A DNA stretch of 57,115 nucleotides, taken from assembly GCA_902533695.1 (NCBI GenBank), contig CACAMV010000004.1:1-57115 (forward strand), written 5' to 3'. The notes under the pieces are model-generated. The model did not search any database and was not told where the DNA came from. It was given only the letters and a program-made list of their open reading frames with translations. Positions within the stretch are counted from its first letter, which is position 1. Every line of letters starts with the position of its first letter. A program made the position numbers and the translations under genes. Source of the DNA: an uncultured SAR116 cluster alpha proteobacterium. Its GTDB lineage: Bacteria; Pseudomonadota; Alphaproteobacteria; Puniceispirillales; Marisalimonadaceae. Positions 49,701-57,115 of the stretch are shown here, piece by piece.

Positions 49701-51482
49701 ATGATTAACCAAAAAAAAATAATTGAATTGTTGAAAATTGCTAAAACTTGTTGTGAATGTGCTATGAAACATTTTAATTCATTTCAAAGATATCAATACA
49801 AAATAAAGAAAGATAATTCACCTTTAACTAAAGCTGATTTAAAAGTTAATGAGATTGCAACATCTGGTATAAGCAAATTATTTCCTAAAGACCAAATTAT
49901 TTCCGAGGAAAATAAAAATAATTTTCTTTCAAGTGGATTAGAAAGATTCTGGTTAATTGATCCAATTGATGGAACAAAAGAATTTATAAACGGTAATGAA
50001 AATTTTACAGTTAATTTTGGTTTAATATGTTTTAATCGGCCAGTATTTGGATTAATTGCTCAACCGCATACCAATTTTGTTTGGTATAACTTTAATCAAA
50101 AATCATGGAAAATTAAAAGTTCATTTAACATTAAAGACTCTGAAGAAGTAAAATGCTCTAAAATAGATTTTTTAAATGCAGACGTAATTGCAAGTAGAAG
50201 TCATAGCAATCAAGATTTAGAAAAAATCATTGCTCTTTTGAAACCAAACAAAACATTGAACATAGGCTCTAGTTTAAAGTTTTGTCTACTTGCAGAAGGC
50301 CATGCTGACATTTATCCAAGAAATGCTCCAACTATGGAATGGGATACTGCTGCAGGACACAGCATATTAAAAAATGCTGGAGGGAATGTTTTATCTGAAA
50401 ACGGATTAGAATTAAATTATAATAAGGTTGATTTTAAAAATAAAAATTTTGTTGCATTTGGGAAAACAAATAAAATTTTACCTAGTTTCTTGTTCTCTAA
50501 AAATATTTTTTCTAATTATAAAAAATATCAAAATCAAATAGATCATGCAGTTAAATCACTAAAAAAAAATAAGTTGATCTGTTTTCCAACAGAAACTGTT
50601 TATGGTTTAGGTGCTATAGGAAATAACAAAATAGCTATTGATTCAATATACCTTGCAAAAAACAGACCTAAAAATAACCCAATAATTGCTCATGTAAAGA
50701 ATATAAGAGATGCAAAAAAATTGGTTAAATTTACAAAATTAGCTAAAAATTTATCAAAAATATTTTGGCCAGGACCACTTACTATGGTCCTAACAGTAAA
50801 TGAAAAATGTAAATTTTCTAAAACCATTTCTCAAGGAAGTAATACTTTAGCTATAAGAATTCCATCTCATCCAGTTGCACTAGATTTATTAAAAAAACTA
50901 AACAAACCAATTTTGGCTCCTAGCGCTAATAAATCTGGGCATATAAGTCCAACCAGTGCAGAGCATGTGATAAAAGATTTTGGTTCTAATTTAAAAAATA
51001 AAGATTGGGAAATTGCTGCTATTCTTGATTTTGGAAGCACTGAGATTGGTTTGGAATCAACAGTAGTTGATTGCAGAAATAAACATCCTATTATTCTCAG
51101 AGAGGGTTATGTTACTGAAGAAATGATAGAATTTTTCTTAAAATTAAAGACCAAGAAAATTACTAATGTAAGAAACCTTTTGTCACCAGGCATGATGTAC
51201 TCTCATTATGCCCCTAAAACAAAACTATTAATAAATCAAAAAAAATATATTCAAGGTTCAGGTGTACTTACTTTCGGTAAAGAAAAAGTTTTTTTTAAAA
51301 ATGTAAAAGAGAAATTTAATCTTAGTGAAACTAAAAACTTATTACAAGCATCTGAACTTCTTTATGAAGGATTAAGATATCTTGATAAATTTAATTTAAA
51401 ATTTATTCAAGTAGTTCCAATTCCAAACGAAGGGATCGGAAAAGCAATTAATGATAGATTAGAGAGAGCAGCTTATGAATAA
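49701..51482 (+). CDS. Fusion of CysQ-like bisphosphate nucleotidase and Sua5-type threonylcarbamoyl-AMP synthase
   Basis: One uninterrupted 593-residue frame. Residues about 1-255 match the inositol-monophosphatase superfamily CysQ: SEENK, the metal site LIDPIDGTKEFINGN near 86-100, and MEWDTAAGHSILKNAGG near 212. CysQ hydrolyses 3'-phosphoadenosine 5'-phosphate. After a linker, residues about 275-593 match Sua5/TsaC: FPTETVYGLGA near 295, KNRPKNNPIIAH, PLTMVLT, LAPSANKSGHISPTSA near 406 and GLESTVVDC near 449, then a C-terminal Sua5 domain with SPGMMYSHYAPKT. This half makes the t6A precursor of tRNA. It overlaps the next gene by 8 bases. I know of no common fusion of this pair. Confidence 0.9.
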   Translation: MINQKKIIELLKIAKTCCECAMKHFNSFQRYQYKIKKDNSPLTKADLKVNEIATSGISKLFPKDQIISEENKNNFLSSGLERFWLIDPIDGTKEFINGNENFTVNFGLICFNRPVFGLIAQPHTNFVWYNFNQKSWKIKSSFNIKDSEEVKCSKIDFLNADVIASRSHSNQDLEKIIALLKPNKTLNIGSSLKFCLLAEGHADIYPRNAPTMEWDTAAGHSILKNAGGNVLSENGLELNYNKVDFKNKNFVAFGKTNKILPSFLFSKNIFSNYKKYQNQIDHAVKSLKKNKLICFPTETVYGLGAIGNNKIAIDSIYLAKNRPKNNPIIAHVKNIRDAKKLVKFTKLAKNLSKIFWPGPLTMVLTVNEKCKFSKTISQGSNTLAIRIPSHPVALDLLKKLNKPILAPSANKSGHISPTSAEHVIKDFGSNLKNKDWEIAAILDFGSTEIGLESTVVDCRNKHPIILREGYVTEEMIEFFLKLKTKKITNVRNLLSPGMMYSHYAPKTKLLINQKKYIQGSGVLTFGKEKVFFKNVKEKFNLSETKNLLQASELLYEGLRYLDKFNLKFIQVVPIPNEGIGKAINDRLERAAYE

Positions 51483-52935
51483 AAGCTTTATAAAAAAAAT
51501 TAATGACTTGTCTTTGAAAATAAAACCCATCTTTGATAAGTCAGATCACATAAAATATGTAACAGATTGGAGAGGAAATTTTCATGGTCAAGCTTCCGTT
51601 ATATTAAAGCCAATTAATACAGAAGAAGTTTCAATTATTTTAAAATTTGCAAATGAAAATAATGTGAGTGTCGTGCCTCAAGGTGGAAATACTGGATTAT
51701 GCGGCGGAGCAACACCTATAGATGAAATGGATTCTATTATTATCTCAACTGAAAAATTAAATAAAATTAGAGGTATCAATCGGAGTTCTAAATCAATTAC
51801 AGTTGAATCTGGAGTTATTCTGTCTGACATTCATACAAATGTAGAGAAGTTAGATATGTTTTTTCCTTTAAATCTTGGAGCCAAAGGATCATGTATGATA
51901 GGTGGAAATCTATCTACAAATGCAGGCGGTGTAAATGTACTAAAATATGGTAATACAAGAGATTTATGCCTAGGAATAGAAACTGTATTACCTGATGGAA
52001 AAATTTTAGATCTTTTAAGTGATCTTAAAAAAGATAATACTGGATATGATTTGAAAAATATTTTTATTGGAGCAGAAGGTACTTTAGGAATAATCACTGC
52101 TGCCACATTAAAATTATTTCCCTTACCAAAGTTGAGTATAACCGCTTTTGCAGAAACAAATAATATTTCTAATGCAATCAAATTATTGAATTTTTTTCTA
52201 AATGAATTACCAAATGGAATTGAAGCTTTTGAGTTGATGCCAAAGACATTTTGGGAAGTGGCATCAAATAATATAAACAATATAAATTTACCTTTAAAAG
52301 AAATTCCCAAAATGGGCGTTTTAATAGAAATATCTAGTTCTTCATCGAAAGACTCAGAACCAAATAAAAATGGTTTCATTCCACTCTATGAAAAATTAGA
52401 AAGTCTTCTATCTTTTGCTTTCGAAAAATCGATAATATCTGATGGTACGATTTGTAAAAATCAATTGGAAAGAAACCAATTATGGCACATAAGGGAAAGC
52501 GCTGCAGAATCTGAAAAAAAGGAATTAGAAACTACAGGTGCCATAAAATGTTTAAAACATGATATTTCATTACCATTAGAAAATATAGAAAAGTTTCACC
52601 TTGAAGCACAAAAAATGATTAAAAGTTTTGCTCATAATACTCGTACAATCTTTTTTGGCCATTTAGGAGATGGTAATCTTCATTACAATATTTTTGGAAA
52701 TGGATTGGAACCTGACGGTTTTAACAATAAATCACTTGAAGTTACAGATAATTTATATCAAATAGTTAAAAATTTTGATGGTTCTTTTTCGGCAGAACAT
52801 GGCATTGGTCAATTAAGAAAAAAAAGTTTAAAAATTCATAAAAACCCTGTAGCTTATAACTTAATGAAACAAATTAAATTACAGTTAGATCCCTCAAATA
52901 TAATGAATCCAGGAAAAATATTTAGTAACTTATGA
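51475..52935 (+). CDS. FAD-linked oxidase, GlcD/D-2-hydroxyacid dehydrogenase type
   Basis: A 486-residue flavoprotein. The FAD-binding PP-loop region is VSVVPQGGNTGLCGGATPID near residue 62-81, with GNLSTNAGGVNVLKYGNTRD near 144. The C-terminal oxidase domain has IRESAAESEKKELE, FFGHLGDGNLHYNIFG near 395 and SAEHGIGQLRKKSLK near 441, and ends at LDPSNIMNPGKIF. Relatives oxidise glycolate, D-lactate or D-2-hydroxyglutarate; the substrate is not resolved. It overlaps lptD by 4 bases (ATGA). Confidence 0.92.
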   Translation: MNKSFIKKINDLSLKIKPIFDKSDHIKYVTDWRGNFHGQASVILKPINTEEVSIILKFANENNVSVVPQGGNTGLCGGATPIDEMDSIIISTEKLNKIRGINRSSKSITVESGVILSDIHTNVEKLDMFFPLNLGAKGSCMIGGNLSTNAGGVNVLKYGNTRDLCLGIETVLPDGKILDLLSDLKKDNTGYDLKNIFIGAEGTLGIITAATLKLFPLPKLSITAFAETNNISNAIKLLNFFLNELPNGIEAFELMPKTFWEVASNNINNINLPLKEIPKMGVLIEISSSSSKDSEPNKNGFIPLYEKLESLLSFAFEKSIISDGTICKNQLERNQLWHIRESAAESEKKELETTGAIKCLKHDISLPLENIEKFHLEAQKMIKSFAHNTRTIFFGHLGDGNLHYNIFGNGLEPDGFNNKSLEVTDNLYQIVKNFDGSFSAEHGIGQLRKKSLKIHKNPVAYNLMKQIKLQLDPSNIMNPGKIFSNL

Positions 52936-55061
52936 GATCAATATTTGCCATTTTAATATCTACTCAATTATTTCTAATTTGTTTTATCTCAACTATTTCG
53001 TATTCAGAAAACGTTAATGGCCTTGGTGTTGAATTTACAAGTGATAGTCTTGAAATAAAACAAAATGGTAACATTATGATAGCAACAGGTAACGTAATAA
53101 TTAAGAGCAAAAATAGAGAAATAATTGCCGAGAAAATTGAGTACAACAAACAAAAAGATAAAGGTATTGCAACTGGAAATGTTATTATAAAAGAAAAGGA
53201 TGGCTCAAAGTATCATGCTGAAAAAATTATCTTAGAAAATGAATTTAAAAATATTTCTGCTTCTTTGTTGTTTGGAACTTTAGCAGACAAATCTAATTTA
53301 AAGGCAAAAACATTTGTTAAAAAAGAAAATGATGTAAGTTTTTTTCAGGAAGGTTCATACACTGCTTGCGATTGTGATTTTAAGAAGGGTGAAACGCCTG
53401 TTTGGGAATTAAGTACTAAATTGACAAAACATGACCCTAAAACAAAAACAATCTATCATAATAAAGTTGTGATGAAGTTGTTATCGTTTCCAGTTTTTTA
53501 TATTCCATATTTAGAACAACCTGACTGGACTGTTAAAAGAAGAAGTGGATTTTTAACACCAACAATAGGTTATTCAAAACAAAACCATTTTGAAACTTCT
53601 ATTCCATATTACCTTGCTACTAAAGATAAAACTTGGGATATGACATACACAGCACATTATAAAGGTAAAAGTGGACATGCAAACCAGTTTAATTTTAGAA
53701 AGCAATTTGAAACAAGTTTTTTAGATTCAGATTTATATTTTGGTAATCTAGACACTAATAAGCAAAAAGATGATGATGTTTTTGGGTTTATTTATAACTT
53801 TGATTCAAAAATTAAAAATTGGAAATTGTCAAGTGAAGCTAAATACTCAGATCAAGATACTTTTATGAAACGTTACAATTTTGATGGGTCTACCGAGTAT
53901 AAATCTTTTATAAAGGCTGAAAAAGTATCGGAAAATAAAATTTCAGATATTGAAATATATAACATAGAAAGCTTAGAAGAAGGTGTCAATTCACAAAACG
54001 AACCATTCATGGCTCCAAATATATCTCATCATAAATTTATTTCAAACGAGTTTCTTAATTATGAAGTAAAGTTGAATGCCCATCAAATAGTAGATGATGA
54101 ACGTTATGACATTCAAAGATGGACTGGTTCAACTGAAATTCACAAATCGTTAAATTTTAAAAATTATATTGTTGATTTTGATGGTGGAACAGGACTTGAT
54201 TTATACAACATAAATGGGCGGCCTGCTCATGACAGTAACGATAACAGATATATAGACAAGTTATCTCTCGGTGTTGGGTTATCTGCTAGCACAGAGTTTA
54301 TAAATAGTTTTAAGAATTTTGATGTTTTTATAGAGCCTAAAATTCAGATAACTTCTATGCATGCAACTGATAGAACTGAGGAGATACCCAATAGAGATTC
54401 TTCAAATTATAGAATTGATAGTTCAAATTTATTTTTGCTAAATCATTTTCAAGGAAGGGATAATATTCAAAACAATCAAAGAGTTAATGCTGGCATAGAT
54501 ACACTAATTTCATCTGATAATTTTGGAGATTTGACCTTTTTCATTGGGCAGAGTCAACGGATTGGAGGTTCAGAGAAAGGACTAATAAATACTTTTGATA
54601 GACAATCAGATTTTATAACGGAACTAGATTGGCAATTTTCGAAAGATCATTCTTTAAACTTAAACTCCTTGTTAGATAATCACTCACTTAAAAATAATTA
54701 TTCTAATATTTCATTAAATGGTGACTTATACGGAATAAATTATTCAACAAGTTACAGATCTATAAAAGATAAATTGGTTTCAGATAACAAAGATAGAGAA
54801 GAGTTAAAAATTGGATTGAATAAAAACTATAAAAACTGGAATTTTGGCTACAACAATATCCTAGACTTTTCAAATGACAATGAAGAACTTGTATCTGAAG
54901 AAATTGTTGTCGATTATTTAAGTGATTTCTTAATTCAAAATTGTCTTTCTATTAACTTGACGTATAAAGAGACTGGCGGGAGCCCAGACAGAGACATTAA
55001 ACCTAGTAATTCAGTTTACTTGACTTTTAAATTTAAAAACCTTGGAGATGAAATTAAATAA
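52932..55061 (+). CDS. lptD: LPS-assembly outer-membrane protein LptD
   Basis: A 709-residue protein with a signal peptide (about 1-26). The periplasmic OstA/LptA-like domain (about 30-150) carries repeated IATGNVIIK motifs. A long C-terminal barrel region (about 190-709) includes FPVFYIPYLEQPDWTVKRRS near 183, typical of LptD. It inserts lipopolysaccharide into the outer membrane. It has a CDCD pair near 148 but few later cysteines. It is not next to surA/pdxA as in many alphaproteobacteria but follows the GlcD-like oxidase gene. Confidence 0.92.
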   Translation: MRSIFAILISTQLFLICFISTISYSENVNGLGVEFTSDSLEIKQNGNIMIATGNVIIKSKNREIIAEKIEYNKQKDKGIATGNVIIKEKDGSKYHAEKIILENEFKNISASLLFGTLADKSNLKAKTFVKKENDVSFFQEGSYTACDCDFKKGETPVWELSTKLTKHDPKTKTIYHNKVVMKLLSFPVFYIPYLEQPDWTVKRRSGFLTPTIGYSKQNHFETSIPYYLATKDKTWDMTYTAHYKGKSGHANQFNFRKQFETSFLDSDLYFGNLDTNKQKDDDVFGFIYNFDSKIKNWKLSSEAKYSDQDTFMKRYNFDGSTEYKSFIKAEKVSENKISDIEIYNIESLEEGVNSQNEPFMAPNISHHKFISNEFLNYEVKLNAHQIVDDERYDIQRWTGSTEIHKSLNFKNYIVDFDGGTGLDLYNINGRPAHDSNDNRYIDKLSLGVGLSASTEFINSFKNFDVFIEPKIQITSMHATDRTEEIPNRDSSNYRIDSSNLFLLNHFQGRDNIQNNQRVNAGIDTLISSDNFGDLTFFIGQSQRIGGSEKGLINTFDRQSDFITELDWQFSKDHSLNLNSLLDNHSLKNNYSNISLNGDLYGINYSTSYRSIKDKLVSDNKDREELKIGLNKNYKNWNFGYNNILDFSNDNEELVSEEIVVDYLSDFLIQNCLSINLTYKETGGSPDRDIKPSNSVYLTFKFKNLGDEIK

Positions 55062-55078
55062 TTTAAAATAAATTAAAA

Positions 55079-55456
55079 TTACTTCATAATAGATAAATTA
55101 GTAGAAATAACATTATGAACAATAATTGAATTTCTATCGATTAATTCTGCTACTTTTGGACCAATTTCATTGACCCAAACGTCACTTTCATAAATATCTT
55201 TATAAACTCTTTCTTTTTCCTCTATATTTTTAAATCTTCTAATCCAAATATACTTATTAGTATCTTGATCTGAATTCATCACCCTTTCTCCATTTTGTAA
55301 AGAAAAGGAATCCTTACTTGTCTCTATAAAACTTCCATGAATCACAGCACCTTTAGATATCTGAAATGGAACTATAGTCTTCTCCATTAAGTTGACCCAT
55401 TCTTCCATTTTTCCAGGGTTAACTGAATATATTCTTATTTCAAAAAAAGGTTTCAT
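55079..55456 (-). CDS. NIPSNAP-family protein
   Basis: A 125-residue ferredoxin-like alpha+beta barrel protein. FFEIRIYSVNPGKMEEWVNL at the N-terminus and NKYIWIRRFKNIEEKERVYK near residue 82 are typical NIPSNAP blocks. The function of bacterial members is not established. The ATG at 55456 is preferred over a TTG 6 codons upstream; no clear ribosome site is seen for either. It converges with lptD with a 17-base gap. Confidence 0.85.
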   Translation of the reverse strand: MKPFFEIRIYSVNPGKMEEWVNLMEKTIVPFQISKGAVIHGSFIETSKDSFSLQNGERVMNSDQDTNKYIWIRRFKNIEEKERVYKDIYESDVWVNEIGPKVAELIDRNSIIVHNVISTNLSIMK

Positions 55457-55549
55457 AGGTGGTATTATAAACAAAAATTAAAAATGTAGTACAAAATAAT
55501 TTTAAAAACATGATATAATCATTTTTTTAATTATGAAAGGTTAAATTAA

Positions 55550-55741
55550 ATGTCAACCTATGAATGTGAAAAATGTGGAATGGCAGTGAATGCAAGTTGT
55601 GCAAAATGTGACACTCCATTGATCAACGACAAGTTATTGTTAGATAACGGTAAAGAAGTTCAAATTTCTAAATGTCCTAATGAACATGGTAAAATTAAAT
55701 CACCATTATGTTGCGGACAAGATATGACATGTCAAATTTGA
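55550..55741 (+). CDS. Small zinc-ribbon-like protein, uncharacterised
   Basis: A 63-residue protein rich in cysteine: CEKCGMAVNASCAKC in the first 20 residues, then KCPNEHGKIKSPLCCGQDMTC. Three to four CxxC-type knuckles suggest one or two zinc sites, or a small iron-binding site. The ATG follows AAAGGTTAAATTAA and a TATAAT-like element near 55512. I do not recognise a named family. Its size and clean start, and a following gene 39 bases on, support a real gene. Confidence 0.75.
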   Translation: MSTYECEKCGMAVNASCAKCDTPLINDKLLLDNGKEVQISKCPNEHGKIKSPLCCGQDMTCQI

Positions 55742-55780
55742 AAAAAGTATTTTCATTACTTTAATTATTTAACATTATAA

Positions 55781-56152
55781 ATGTTATTAATTTTAGCTGA
55801 TATAATATTAGTCATACACTTTTGCATAGTTATTTTTTTAATAACGGGTTTTTTTATTGTTCCGATTGGCTCTTTCTTTAATTGGCAGTGGGTAAGAAAT
55901 AACACCTTAAGATTAATTCATTTATCATTAATTTTTTTTGTTACTGTAGAAACCTTTTTAGGATTTATTTGTCCATTGACAGTAATTGAAAATTATTTAA
56001 GGAACATTATAACTTCTGATTCGTTTATACATTATTGGATTCACAGAATTATATATTGGGATTTTCCGACTTCATTTTTCTTAACTTTATATTTTATATG
56101 CTTAATTTGGACATTAATAATGTGGAAAATTTATCCACCTAACAAGGTATAA
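55781..56152 (+). CDS. DUF2784-family membrane protein
   Basis: A 123-residue protein with about four membrane helices. ADIILVIHFCIVIFLITGFF at the N-terminus, the central LIHLSLIFFVTVETFLGFICP and a final YFICLIWTLIMWKIYPPNK match DUF2784, an uncharacterised inner-membrane family. It begins 39 bases after the small zinc-ribbon gene on the same strand. Confidence 0.82.
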   Translation: MLLILADIILVIHFCIVIFLITGFFIVPIGSFFNWQWVRNNTLRLIHLSLIFFVTVETFLGFICPLTVIENYLRNIITSDSFIHYWIHRIIYWDFPTSFFLTLYFICLIWTLIMWKIYPPNKV

Positions 56153-56212
56153 AAACAATTTTACTAATATTTAATTAAAAATTGAAATGTTTTTCTTTAA
56201 TGTCATAATTAT

Positions 56213-57115
56213 ATGATGGACTATCAAATAAAAGACATGTCTGATCATACTGGAGTTATTATTGAAAATTTTGATTGTTTAAAAAATGATAAAAAAAATA
56301 TAAGTTTTATAAAAGACCTCATACAAAAAAAACATATAATTTGTTTTAAAAAACAATCACTTAATGAAGAATCCCTGCTAATGTTTTCTAATGGTTTTGG
56401 ATCACTAGAAACATATCCAGAAAAAGATAAAACAAAAGAAAAAAATGAAATTTTTAATGTTTCAAACATATCTTCCAAAGGTGAACATTTAGACCCAAAA
56501 GATCCAAGGGTAGTTCTTCAAAAAAATAACTCCCGTTGGCACACTGATAGCTCATATAGATTTTATCCTGCACTATTCTCACTCTTATACGGTAAAGAAA
56601 TATTACCTAAAATAGCTTCAGGAGGACAAACCCAATTTTCAAATATGTTGCTTGCATATAAAGATTTACCAGAAGATAAAAAAACTTTACTTGAACCGTT
56701 GCATCAAGTTCATTCTTACAACGATATACGTAGACTTGAGCCTACTTTGCCTGAATTAAGCTATGAAGAAAAGTCCAATTTTCCTCCAGTAACACACCCT
56801 GTAATAAGAGTCCATCCAGATAGAAATCATCAGCGATCATTGTTTTTTACATCTAATACCAGTATGGAAATAGGAGGCAAGAGTTTAGCACAAGGTAAAG
56901 ATTTGCATTCATGGCTTGTTAATTTTGTTGAAAACCCAAAATATATTGTTACTCATGAATGGGAACCAAATGATTTGATCATGTGGGATAACAGAGTTTT
57001 ATTACACAGAGTGATCCCCTATGATTATGCAAAATATAGACGTGCTATGATAAGGGGTACAGTTCAAGGCACCCAGCCTGTATTAGGTCCATTTTCAAAT
57101 GAAGTTAGAGAGTTT
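56213..57115 (+). CDS. TauD/TfdA-family Fe(II)/2-oxoglutarate dioxygenase (3' end outside the window)
   Basis: The frame is open from ATG at 56213 to the last base, 301 codons. The iron-binding HxD is in SRWHTDSSYRF near residue 109-119. The distal histidine is in VLLHRVIPYDY near 266, and the 2-oxoglutarate-binding arginine in YRRAMIRGTVQG near 277-288. IIENFDCL near the N-terminus also fits. The protein appears nearly complete at the window edge. Members oxidise taurine, 2,4-D, carnitine-like or other small acids; the substrate is not determined. Confidence 0.9.
   Translation, partial: MMDYQIKDMSDHTGVIIENFDCLKNDKKNISFIKDLIQKKHIICFKKQSLNEESLLMFSNGFGSLETYPEKDKTKEKNEIFNVSNISSKGEHLDPKDPRVVLQKNNSRWHTDSSYRFYPALFSLLYGKEILPKIASGGQTQFSNMLLAYKDLPEDKKTLLEPLHQVHSYNDIRRLEPTLPELSYEEKSNFPPVTHPVIRVHPDRNHQRSLFFTSNTSMEIGGKSLAQGKDLHSWLVNFVENPKYIVTHEWEPNDLIMWDNRVLLHRVIPYDYAKYRRAMIRGTVQGTQPVLGPFSNEVREF

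Noticed and set aside
50440-50530. Possible sequencing frameshift or missed stop joining cysQ and sua5
   Set aside because: The frame is continuous, with no stop, no long homopolymer at the junction and sensible linker residues, so the fusion is taken as real.
51831-52379. 182-codon open frame on the minus strand inside the GlcD-like gene
   Set aside because: It is fully antisense to a gene with clear family motifs, has no ribosome site and no recognisable domain. Long antisense frames are expected here from codon bias.
56245-56478. 77-codon minus-strand frame at the right end
   Set aside because: It lies antisense to the TauD/TfdA-type gene, which has the full iron and 2-oxoglutarate-binding motifs.

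Overview
The window is one continuous, gene-dense stretch of an AT-rich bacterial chromosome, with small intergenic gaps, many 4-20 nt gene overlaps and no mobile elements, CRISPR or rRNA. The organism is most likely a streamlined, probably marine alphaproteobacterium. Evidence for this is a GcrA cell-cycle regulator, a recA promoter carrying the alphaproteobacterial SOS box GAAC-N7-GAAC, a DksA with a two-cysteine zinc finger, an Rrf2-type regulator leading a suf operon, and HspQ. KdsD, LptD and BtuB indicate a Gram-negative, LPS-bearing outer membrane. Two PII proteins and a BtuB system suggest a lineage other than the best-known Pelagibacter, but placement below class is inference.

Layout. 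1-2.8 kb: tRNA-Asp, then a minus-strand vitamin B12 uptake unit (cobalamin riboswitch, BtuB-like receptor, predicted S-component membrane protein). 2.8-5.1 kb: NAD-dependent epimerase-like protein, ferredoxin/flavodoxin-NADP reductase, tRNA-Val, TehB-like methyltransferase. 5.1-11.3 kb: minus-strand proteostasis block in transcription order tig, clpP, clpX, lon, hupB, followed upstream by tRNA-Leu and tRNA-His. 11.6-16.7 kb: plus-strand aminotransferase, glnB-glnA and parE. 16.8-22.7 kb: minus-strand pepN, gcrA, a divergent shikimate-dehydrogenase-like gene, msrB, a CDP-alcohol phosphatidyltransferase and a LysM protein. 22.8-24.8 kb: a LOG-type phosphoribohydrolase and an unrecognised 454-residue protein. 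24.8-30.3 kb: minus-strand aminotransferase, alaS, recA and dksA. 30.5-33.7 kb: hemH, tRNA-Gly, an EamA exporter paired with a leaderless solute-binding-like protein, and a second PII gene. 33.7-37.9 kb: minus-strand queuosine operon (queA-tgt-queG) and kdsD. 38-45.4 kb: nadK, the suf iron-sulfur operon under an Rrf2 regulator, hspQ, rpmF and tRNA-Ala. 45.5-57.1 kb: accessory metabolism and repair, including a molybdopterin-binding domain protein, ArsC-like protein, TrhO, GlcG-like protein, cytochrome b561, AlkA-like glycosylase, a CysQ-Sua5 fusion, a GlcD-like FAD oxidase, LptD, NIPSNAP, a small zinc-ribbon protein, DUF2784 and a TauD-like dioxygenase cut by the window end.

Most genes are housekeeping. 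The parts most worth a second look are the CysQ-Sua5 fusion, the unrecognised 454-residue protein, the atypical AroE homologue, the stand-alone molybdopterin-binding domain, the riboswitch-controlled B12 pair with an apparently solitary S-component, the double SOS box of recA, the palindromes before the suf operon, and a perfect hairpin ending one base before the parE start codon. No unmistakably new multi-gene defence or metabolic system was found.
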